Source: Alitiscatomonas aceti
GTDB lineage: Bacteria; Bacillota; Clostridia; Lachnospirales; Lachnospiraceae
Assembly: GCF_025567195.1 (NCBI RefSeq)
Contig: NZ_JAOQJF010000027.1
Coordinates: forward strand, 1 to 46,162
Length of the DNA stretch: 46,162 bases
Direction: 5' to 3'
Under the pieces are notes generated by a model. It did no database searches. It saw only the letters and a program-made list of their open reading frames with translations, and was not told where the DNA came from. This document shows positions 40,376-46,162 of this stretch, in pieces; within the stretch, counting starts at the first letter, position 1; every line of letters starts with the position of its first letter. The translations under genes and the position numbers were made by a program.

Positions 40376-41375
40376 CCGTCTCCTCCTCTGTTTCCAGGTC
40401 CGCCAGGCTGTCTCCCAGGAATACCACCCGGTAATACAGCTCCAGGGACTCCAGAAGTTCCTTTTTCTCCCTCTGGTACTGGCGGATCTTTAAGCCGCTG
40501 CCGATCTCATCAAATAAATAGTCCTTATCGTCGGCCTGGACCTTAAACTCCAGCTCCCCCTCCGGCGTAAACTCCATGGTCAGGACGCCGCCGATGTCCT
40601 CGGTGAACAGCACACACATGATCTGCAGCTCTTTTTTTATATGCTCCGGCAGCGCCTTAAAATCCTGGTTGAAATAATACTTCTGCTCATAGGAGCTGGC
40701 TCCGCAGAGGACTATATTTTCTGTCCCCGGAAGAAATTTTAAGATCTCAGAGATCTGCCGGATCTGGATATCCGCCTGGCTCTGGTCAAAGCCGAACCGG
40801 TCATCCTCCAGGGCCGCCACGGTCATCCCGGCCGCCTTTCCTGCCTGGATCCCCACCGTGGAATCCTCCACCACAAAGCACTCCTCTTCCGGGATCCCCA
40901 GGGTCTTGGCCGTATAATGATAGATCTCCGGATTGGGCTTGCTCTGCTTAAACTGGCCGCCGCTGACGATCAGATCAAATACGGGACGCATCCCCGTCTC
41001 CTCCATGATCCGGGCGATCAGCTTCGGGCCTGTGGAGGAGGCCAGGGCCACCTTGTAGCCGCGTTTTTTTAATTCCATGGCCGTCGTGTAGGCCTCGGGC
41101 CGGAAGATCTTTTTATAGTCCACCTGGCTGTAAATATCCAGGACCGCAAATTCATCCCGCAGCTCCTCCCAGGTCTGGCCGTTGTCCACTGCATTTTTCA
41201 TTACCGTCCAGCTGTCCTTCCGGCTGAGGCCCACCATGGGGTTTAACTGGTCCATAGTCACCTCCGGATTCTTTTTCCTGGCAAACTCCAGAAGGTAATC
41301 CATATATACAAACTCGCTGTCCACGATCACGCCGTCCATATCAAAGATCACGGCGCTTATCTTCTTATGCTCCAT
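40368..41375 (-). CDS. HAD-family phosphatase/phosphomutase fused to an extra C-terminal domain
   Basis: A 335-residue protein. Residues 1-222 are a HAD subfamily IA enzyme: D12/D14 in FDMDGVIVDSE, Thr in ALASSTGPKL, Lys in KQSKPNPEIY and the acidic ECFVVEDSTVG, like beta-phosphoglucomutase/PGP-type phosphatases. Residues about 226-335 are an additional alpha-beta domain (IVLCGASSYEQKYYFNQDFK, HIKKELQIMCVLFTEDIGGV, LTMEFTPEGELEFKVQADD) that looks like a stand-alone family in Lachnospiraceae (possibly DUF6145, from memory). Normal HAD length is about 220. Substrate unknown. AAGGAG precedes ATG 41375. Confidence 0.85.
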   Translation of the reverse strand: MEHKKISAVIFDMDGVIVDSEFVYMDYLLEFARKKNPEVTMDQLNPMVGLSRKDSWTVMKNAVDNGQTWEELRDEFAVLDIYSQVDYKKIFRPEAYTTAMELKKRGYKVALASSTGPKLIARIMEETGMRPVFDLIVSGGQFKQSKPNPEIYHYTAKTLGIPEEECFVVEDSTVGIQAGKAAGMTVAALEDDRFGFDQSQADIQIRQISEILKFLPGTENIVLCGASSYEQKYYFNQDFKALPEHIKKELQIMCVLFTEDIGGVLTMEFTPEGELEFKVQADDKDYLFDEIGSGLKIRQYQREKKELLESLELYYRVVFLGDSLADLETEEETDA

Positions 41376-41502
41376 TGTTTTCTATCTCCTTGTTTCCAAC
41401 TATGATGGCTTCCGATATTATAGCAACTGGAAGGCCAAACTGCAAGAGCGGGTTTCCCGGAGCCCGGCCTTTCCGGCCTCCAAAAAAACCGCCCTTCCCG
41501 GC

Positions 41503-42138
41503 CTATGCCGGATACAGACCGCGGATCTTAAGGTAGGACAAAATACATTCCACGCAGCCGTCCGTACCCAGGACCCCGGAATTCAGCATCATATCATAGT
41601 TTTCCACGTTCTCCCATTCTTTTCCTGTGTAATACCGGTGATAATCCCGCCGTTCCCGGTCCATGCGCCGGATATTTCTGGCGATCTCATGTTCCTCATA
41701 ATAGCCCTTTTCCCGGATCCTCTGGATCCTGGCCTCCATGTCCGCGTAGATGAAGATCCTCACCAGCCGCTCGGTTCCCGCCAGCACATGGTCGGCGCAG
41801 CGGCCAATGAAAATACAGGATTCCTCCTGGGCCAGACGCCGGATGACCGCGGACTGGAACCGGAACAGATTGTCGGCGGATACCAGGTCGGAGCCTGTGG
41901 AAGGGGACGTATTTTCCGGGATCAGGGACTGGACGATCTTATAAAGCAGCTTTTTTCCCGCCCGCTCGTCGGCCAGGTGAAAATAGCTTTCCCGGATCCC
42001 GCTCTCATCGGAAGTCATCTTCAGTATCTCTTTGTCATAAACGTCCAGGCCCATCCTCTGGCCCAGCTTCTTCCCGACTTCCGCTCCGCCGCTGCCGTAC
42101 TGGCGGCCGATGGTGATGATCAGATTCTGTTTTTCCAT
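41503..42138 (-). CDS. Cytidylate-kinase-like family protein
   Basis: A 211-residue P-loop-like protein of the AAA_26/cytidylate kinase-like family. The N-terminal ITIGRQYGSGGAEVGKKLGQRM is the nucleotide-binding part (GRQYGSGG replaces a standard Walker A). Further parts are VYDKEILKM, CIFIGRCADHVLAG, RIFIYADMEARIQR, and a LID region DRERRDYHRYYTGKEW. The family is common in clostridia and its substrate is not settled. GAAGGGGGC lies before ATG 42138. It stands alone. Confidence 0.85.
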   Translation of the reverse strand: MEKQNLIITIGRQYGSGGAEVGKKLGQRMGLDVYDKEILKMTSDESGIRESYFHLADERAGKKLLYKIVQSLIPENTSPSTGSDLVSADNLFRFQSAVIRRLAQEESCIFIGRCADHVLAGTERLVRIFIYADMEARIQRIREKGYYEEHEIARNIRRMDRERRDYHRYYTGKEWENVENYDMMLNSGVLGTDGCVECILSYLKIRGLYPA

Positions 42139-42242
42139 AAAAGCGCCCCCTTCTGTTGTTTTTCATGAAAATTTCAACGTGTTTACATCTGTTTCTGACA
42201 GCTTTATCATACCACATTCCCCACTGGATTTTAAGCCCTTTT

Positions 42243-43037
42243 TCAGGATCTTGTGATCAGAGTCCCGTAGCCCAGCCGCCTCAGACGGCGCTCCATCTGC
42301 ACCGCGTTGTCCATCTCCCGGAACGCCCCGGCCCGCACATAGAAAAGGCCGTCCTTTACGGTCATAAAGGCTGGAAAGCCCTGGTCCTTCAGCTCCTGAA
42401 GCTGGGCCTCGGCATTGGAGCGCAGCCGGAATACCCCGGTCTGCACCATATAAAATCCAGGGACCTCCCCGCTGGCCGCCTGGTCCTCCCGGGCCTCCAG
42501 CTCCTCAAAGGTCTCAAGGATGCCGTCGGCGATGGCATCGGCTGTGGCCGCCAGATTGGCGTCAAAAAAGGCGTTGTCCTTTTCATTATCAAGAAATCCG
42601 GCTTCCACCAGCACCGCCGGCATTTTCGTCCGGCGTAGGACCACCAGGCCTGGTCTCTCCTTGACACCCAGATCTGTCCAGCCCACAGCCGCCAGCTGCC
42701 GACCGATGTTTTTTCCCAGCAGTCCGGCTGTGCCGGAAGCAGAAAACACCAGATTTTCGATCCCCGAGCCAGTTCCCGGCACCGGCATGGCATTCCTGTG
42801 GATGGACACAAAAAAGTCTGCGCCCGATTGGTTTCCCATGGCGGCCTTCTCATAGGGGGTGTCGTATACATCCTCCACCCGGGTGTAGGATACCTGGATC
42901 CCCCGGCGCTCCAGAGCGTTTCCCAGGTCAAAGGCCAGTCTTAAGGTATCGTTTTTTTCCTTCCTTCCATTATATACGGCTCCCGGCTCCGGTCCTCCAT
43001 GACCGGCGTCGATGATGACCTTTCTGTTCTCATTCAT
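42243..43037 (-). CDS. N-acetylmuramoyl-L-alanine amidase (CwlD-like) with SPOR domain
   Basis: A 264-residue Amidase_3 protein: H13 (IIDAGHGG), E27 (KEKND) and H80 (SIHRNA) as zinc ligands, E145 in VLVEAGFLD as catalytic base. A SPOR domain follows at about 190-264 (GFYMVQTGVFRLRSNAEAQLQELKDQGF, LFYVRAGAFREMDNAVQMERRLRRLGYG), which binds denuded glycan. There is no signal peptide or membrane segment, which is odd for an enzyme of the cell wall. It may be exported by another route or depend on lysis. GGGGAG precedes ATG 43037. Confidence 0.9.
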   Translation of the reverse strand: MNENRKVIIDAGHGGPEPGAVYNGRKEKNDTLRLAFDLGNALERRGIQVSYTRVEDVYDTPYEKAAMGNQSGADFFVSIHRNAMPVPGTGSGIENLVFSASGTAGLLGKNIGRQLAAVGWTDLGVKERPGLVVLRRTKMPAVLVEAGFLDNEKDNAFFDANLAATADAIADGILETFEELEAREDQAASGEVPGFYMVQTGVFRLRSNAEAQLQELKDQGFPAFMTVKDGLFYVRAGAFREMDNAVQMERRLRRLGYGTLITRS

Positions 43038-43179
43038 AAAATCTCCCCTTTTTCGTTTCTGTAAGATTATTCTATGATAAAAGGGGAAAAGTGGATCCGC
43101 CAGACCCGGAACAGGCCTGGGGACCGGGAGGAAAGAAAGAAAAATCTGTCTGTATACATGCCAATCCGCAGCTGTCTGT
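43038..43179. other. Amidase upstream region
   Basis: No gene. A CCCCTTTTTC...AAAAGGGG inverted pair spans the amidase RBS and start (about 43046-43087). A promoter for the amidase was not clear here; the extended -10 motifs of the hairpin array (43203-43208 on the minus strand) point toward it. Confidence 0.4.
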
Positions 43180-43521
43180 GGTATAATGTCTGTAAAACAG
43201 ACATTATACCATCGCGCATCTGGTTTCTGCGTTCACCGCAGAAAACCAGGCGCCCAATTCCCCCGGAGGGATACCATGTCTGGAGGACATGGTATAATGT
43301 CTGCAAAGCAGACATTATACCATCGCGCATCTGGTTTCTGCGTTCACCGCAGAAAACCAGGCGCCCAATTCCCCCGGAGGGATACCATGTCTGGAGGACA
43401 TGGTATAATGTCTGCAAAGCAGACATTATACCATGGCGCATCTGGTTTTCGCGTTCACCGCGAAAATCCAGGCGCTCAAATCTCCCGGAGGGGTACCATG
43501 TCCGGAGGACATGGTATAATG
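43180..43521. repeat. Tandem array of three 111-bp units, each with three hairpins
   Basis: Copies begin at 43180, 43291 and 43402 (exact 111-bp period), with a 9-base start of a fourth at 43513. In each unit: hairpin A, GGTATAATGTCTG(T/C)-AAA-(A/G)CAGACATTATACC (14-bp arms, 31 nt); hairpin B, GCGC-AT-CTGG...CCAGGCGC with a TTCAC loop (43214-43253 in unit 1); hairpin C, ATACCATGTC-TGGAG-GACATGGTAT. Hairpin C of one unit shares GGTAT with hairpin A of the next, so the two cannot form together. Unit 1 to unit 3 changes keep base pairing (T-A to C-G in A; C-G/T-A swaps in B). Hairpin arms carry TGGTATAAT extended -10-like motifs on both strands. Confidence 0.9.
43515..43520 (+). promoter_or_regulatory. 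Extended -10 at the end of the array, facing the AroM gene
   Basis: TGGTATAAT with the TG one base upstream of the -10 hexamer, 64 bp before the ATG. No good -35 is seen at 17 bp. It lies in the start of a would-be fourth repeat unit, so the array supplies the putative promoter. Confidence 0.45.
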
Positions 43522-43584
43522 ATGCTGGCAGGCCAGAAGGCCAGAATCAAAGATCATAAATAAAGAACCACAAGGAGGTATCCC

Positions 43585-44247
43585 ATGAAAAAAATAGGCG
43601 CCATCACCGTTGGCCAGACGCCGCGCACGGATCTGATCCCTGAAATTGCTCCCATCCTCGGTGACTCCATCGAGATCATCCAGATGGGCGGACTGGACGG
43701 ACTGACAAAGGAGGAGATCCAGACCATGACTCCGTCTCCCGGCGATCATGTGCTCGTATCCCGCTTAAAGGATGGAAGCTCCGTTTCCTTTGGAGAGTCC
43801 CATATCCTGCCAAGGCTTGAGGCCTGTATGGATCAGCTGGAAAAGGACCAGGTCTCCCTGATCCTCTTCCTCTGCACCGGGGAGTTTCCCGATACATTCC
43901 AGGCAGACGTGCCGTTAATCTTCCCCAGTAAGATTCTGACATCCATCGTTTCTGCCATCCATCCGCACCGTCTGGCCGTCATTGCTCCAGTAAAAGAGCA
44001 GCTGCCCCAGATGCAGACCAAGTGGGCCGGCTGCGCCGATTCTGTCTATGGCCTGGCCGCCTCTCCCTATGATGGCGTAGAGACCGTGGCTGCGGCTGCC
44101 CGTAGCATCCCCTCCGACGCCGATCTCATCGTCCTGGACTGCATCGGCTACACCGTGGAAATGAAGGAACAGGTCCAGGCCCTCACCGGAAAATCCGTTC
44201 TTCTCCCGCGGACCCTGGCGGCCCGGGTGGTGAAAGAGCTGGCGTAG
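43585..44247 (+). CDS. AroM-family protein
   Basis: A 220-residue protein with the AroM family start IGAITVGQTPRTDLIPEI (3-20), a middle CTGEF in LILFLCTGEFPDTFQADVPLI (about 97-117), and the late motif ADLIVLDCIGYTVEMKEQVQALTGKSVLLPRTLAARVV. Despite its name, AroM has no assigned role in the aromatic pathway; the fold resembles racemase-type proteins, so it may handle hydantoin- or amino-acid-type substrates (inference). AAGGAGG precedes ATG 43585. It is alone, between the hairpin array and a terminator. Confidence 0.8.
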   Translation: MKKIGAITVGQTPRTDLIPEIAPILGDSIEIIQMGGLDGLTKEEIQTMTPSPGDHVLVSRLKDGSSVSFGESHILPRLEACMDQLEKDQVSLILFLCTGEFPDTFQADVPLIFPSKILTSIVSAIHPHRLAVIAPVKEQLPQMQTKWAGCADSVYGLAASPYDGVETVAAAARSIPSDADLIVLDCIGYTVEMKEQVQALTGKSVLLPRTLAARVVKELA

Positions 44248-44256
44248 ACACAAGCA

Positions 44257-44291
44257 GCAGTTATTAAAAATTTTCGAATAACTGCATTTTC
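44257..44291 (+). terminator. AroM gene terminator
   Basis: GCAGTTATT pairs with AATAACTGC around an 11-nt loop, followed by ATTTTC. It lies shortly after the stop. Confidence 0.7.
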
Positions 44292-44347
44292 ATGGATCTC
44301 GTCATCCGCAAAAATTATGGGGCTGTCGGGAAATAGATAGTCTAAAA

Positions 44348-44397
44348 CAGGGCCGGCTGTGACTTATGTGAGTCACAACCGACCCTGAAATTTTTTC
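44348..44397 (+). terminator. Hairpin with T-run at the left side of the IS
   Basis: CAGGG / CCCTG outer and TGTGACT / AGTCACA inner pairs, followed by TTTTTT (44391-44396). It stops readthrough into the transposase. It may be part of the IS. Confidence 0.6.
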
Positions 44398-44409
44398 ATA
44401 AAAAAGAGA

Positions 44410-44437
44410 AAAAGATGGCTAACGACAACCATCTTTT
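44410..44437 (+). other. Hairpin at the transposase 5' end
   Basis: AAAAGATGG / CCATCTTTT arms with a 10-nt loop, covering an upstream ATG (44415). Such structures keep read-in transcripts from making transposase. A TATAAT follows at 44451-44456. Confidence 0.5.
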
Positions 44438-44462
44438 CCCCGTTCCATGTTATAATGGAACT

Positions 44463-44845
44463 ATGCTTAAACAAGATTATTATAACGACTTTTTTGATTT
44501 TGGGCAACAGAAAATTAACTTCAGCTTCTTCGAATTGCATTTACCCGACGACGATCCTGTCTATACCCTGAAAAAAGTAATGGAGGAATTGGATTTTTCA
44601 GGCCTGCTGGCCTGTTGTTCAGACCAGGGAAGAACCGGGTACAATCCAATCATGCTGTATGCTGTTGTTACCTACGCAAACATGCGTGGCATCCGGGCCG
44701 TTGACCGGATCGTGGAACTGTGTGAACGGGACCTGGCATTCATCTGGCTGACCAAAGGCCAGAGACCCAGGCGGGATGCTTTTTATGATTTTAAGGGGAA
44801 AAAACTGACCGGTGAGATCCTGGATGAACTGAATTACCAGTTCCT
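44463..44845 (+). pseudogene. IS1182-family transposase, N-terminal fragment
   Basis: Codes for 127 residues (MLKQDYYNDFFDFGQQKINF...), the N-terminal domain of IS1182-type DDE transposases with the FELHLPDDDPVYTL start, YNPIMLYAVVTYANMRGIRAVDRIVELC and RDAFYDF. It stops at an undetermined base (N, 44846). The start is ATG 44463; an ATG at 44415 in the same frame would add 16 residues but lies in a hairpin. Residues 6 onward are identical to the frame at 45429. The rest of the catalytic core is missing here. Confidence 0.8.
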
Positions 44846-44848
44846 NAT

Positions 44849-45394
44849 CTGGGAGATTCTGCAAAATATGTAAAGATTACCAACAAAGATGAGAACGGGA
44901 AAAAGATAACTCCTGTGATAGGAATTGATAAAGAGAAGGTTAATGAGGATCTGAAGTATGCAGGATACAACCTTATGGTCACCTCAGAGCTGGATATGGA
45001 ACCGCTCCAAATCTATCAGACCTACCACAGCTTATGGAAGATCGAAGAATCCTTCCGGATCACAAAGTCTTATCTGGATGCACGCCCGGTTTACGTGCAC
45101 AAAAAAGAAACAATCTATGGGCATTTTTTAATCTGCTACCTTAGCTTGTTTCTTTTAAGAGTGCTTGAGATTAAAGTTTTTAAAAATCAGATTAATTCTT
45201 ATGATCTGATTGATTTCATACGGGACTTCCGGGTTGTCAATAAAGGAGATGGCTCTTATATTAATATTTCCCGAAACCAGACAGTAAACGAAAAAGTCAA
45301 AAAAGCTACCGGCCTAACGAATCTTGATGCTTTGTTTCTCACTGAAAAAGAAATCAACAATCTTTTTCAGAACTGTATCCTCCTGGACTCCTGA
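44849..45394 (+). pseudogene. IS1182-family transposase, C-terminal fragment
   Basis: A frame of about 181 residues (LGDSAKYVKITNKDENGKKI ... LFLTEKEINNLFQNCILLDS) that forms the end of an IS1182-type transposase. It has the YQTYHSLWKIEESFRITKSYLDARPVYVHKKETIYGHFLICY block typical of the C-terminal part (Y-x-x-LW-IEE-FR). It is two frames out from the N-terminal fragment across the N at 44846. About 250 internal residues expected for the family are absent. Confidence 0.8.
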
Positions 45395-45428
45395 GTACTA
45401 TGTTTTGAGAGAAACGACGGAAGTCAGG
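45395..45428. other. Junction between the two IS pieces
   Basis: 34 bp with no feature. After it the sequence is a perfect 368-bp copy of 44478-44845. It could be the real join of two IS copies or an assembly join. Confidence 0.4.
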
Positions 45429-46162
45429 TATTATAACGACTTTTTTGATTTTGGGCAACAGAAAATTAACTTCAGCTTCTTCGAATTGCATTTACCCGAC
45501 GACGATCCTGTCTATACCCTGAAAAAAGTAATGGAGGAATTGGATTTTTCAGGCCTGCTGGCCTGTTGTTCAGACCAGGGAAGAACCGGGTACAATCCAA
45601 TCATGCTGTATGCTGTTGTTACCTACGCAAACATGCGTGGCATCCGGGCCGTTGACCGGATCGTGGAACTGTGTGAACGGGACCTGGCATTCATCTGGCT
45701 GACCAAAGGCCAGAGACCCAGGCGGGATGCTTTTTATGATTTTAAGGGGAAAAAACTGACCGGTGAGATCCTGGATGAACTGAATTACCAGTTCCTGCGC
45801 CGTTTGAAAAAGGAAGGCCTGCTCACACTCAGAGAGCTTTTTATCGATGGCACTAAAATAGAAGCAAACGCCAACCGTTATACCTTTGTCTGGCGGGGAA
45901 GCTTAAACTACCATCTTGCGGGGCTTCTGGACACCATTGATGCCCTTTATGCAGCTTACAATGCACTTCTGCATGAAAACGGGTATGGACCGAAATACGA
46001 TCTTGGGGATGCCAGGATGTTTGTGGTGGAAGGCATGGACAAAGTCCGGCGTGTGATCGAGGAGAACCGGAAACGGAAGCTGACAAAGCACAAGAAGATT
46101 TCCAATAATACCGTGATCGAAATCGACGGCTGTTCCCCGCTTGAGATCCTGAAGCTGCAGAA
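45429..46162 (+). CDS. IS1182-family transposase, partial (5' end missing, runs off right edge)
   Basis: Codes YYNDFFDFGQQKIN... and continues past the point where the first copy is broken: LRRLKKEGLLTLRELFIDGTKIEANANRYTFVWRGSLNYH. The IDGTKIEANANRYTFVW block is the hallmark of the IS1182 catalytic core. No ATG or ribosome site lies before it; the frame stays open into the preceding sequence. It is cut by the right edge after 244 codons. Confidence 0.85.

Larger units (their letters stand above)
44478..45796. repeat. Perfect 368-bp direct repeat (44478-44845 and 45429-45796)
   Basis: Both stretches are identical by eye, 951 bp apart. The first ends exactly at the N (44846); the second continues with a G at the matching place. 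This is what a scaffold join inside a repeated IS would look like. Confidence 0.8.

Noticed and set aside
43067..43441. Repeated-sequence proteins predicted across the hairpin array on both strands
   Set aside because: The 111-bp unit is divisible by three so frames stay open by chance. Changes between units preserve base pairing, not codons, and no ribosome site is present.
43180..43521. CRISPR array
   Set aside because: Whole 111-bp units repeat with no unique spacers, and no cas genes are seen.
44415..44462. Upstream ATG for the IS transposase
   Set aside because: The ATG is inside a stable hairpin upstream of a TATAAT, so it is more likely a protective structure than the start.

Overview
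The window reads as a chromosomal segment of a strictly anaerobic, spore-forming Firmicute, most likely a gut Lachnospiraceae (Clostridium cluster XIVa). The support is a full-length spo0A, PPi-dependent pyruvate phosphate dikinase, a methionine aminopeptidase with an N-terminal SEC-C zinc motif, secreted proteins with choline-binding-like repeats, AGGAGG ribosome binding sites throughout, and a Tn1549/CTn-like conjugative element. The species cannot be fixed from this sequence alone.

Layout. (1) 1-11.9 kb is the end of an integrative conjugative element (ICE), all on the minus strand. Read in gene order it holds a second ParB, a long non-coding leader, ParA, ParB, small proteins, a DUF6017 replication-type protein, a BRO/KilAC antirepressor, small proteins, PcfB, the coupling protein VirD4, Maff2 and a VirB6-like protein that runs off the left edge. 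virD4 is split by a complete group II intron with its own reverse transcriptase. Both splice ends can be placed, and splicing restores a 609-residue VirD4. (2) 12-18 kb: ppdK, a divergent PAP2 (DUF212) protein, glgA and spo0A, with a spo0A promoter and tandem 0A boxes. (3) 18-24.7 kb: an ilvB-ilvN-ilvC-ilvD-DUF815 operon. It is preceded by a 32-residue leader peptide very rich in Ile, Val and Leu, plus a terminator and an overlapping anti-terminator, i.e. classical ribosome-mediated attenuation. (4) 24.8-30.3 kb: housekeeping and unknown genes (membrane protein, PRTase-like protein, yaaA-map, pcp, a MerR regulator and a secreted repeat protein). (5) 30.4-38.6 kb: a sugar-acid catabolic cluster (zinc dehydrogenase, TRAP transporter DctP-DctQ-DctM, tagaturonate reductase, altronate dehydratase) with a divergent GntR/FCD regulator. 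Two near-identical operator-like sites sit just after the -10 of each divergent promoter. Gene content fits L-galactonate or L-gulonate -> tagaturonate -> altronate -> 2-keto-3-deoxygluconate. (6) 38.7-43 kb: dusB, a repeat-bearing secreted protein, a HAD phosphatase with an extra C-terminal domain, a cytidylate-kinase-like protein and a CwlD-like amidase with a SPOR domain. (7) 43.18-43.52 kb: a tandem array of three 111-bp units, each able to fold into three hairpins. Differences between units are compensatory, so the fold appears to be under selection. The array lies between the amidase and an AroM-family gene. (8) 44.4 kb to the end: IS1182-type transposase pieces with one ambiguous base and a 368-bp perfect repeat, probably a mis-assembled IS.

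The strongest leads are the ilv leader-peptide attenuator (24.48-24.72 kb), the 111-bp hairpin array (43.18-43.52 kb), the sugar-acid cluster with its twin operators, and, within the ICE, an in-frame amber codon in a small gene.
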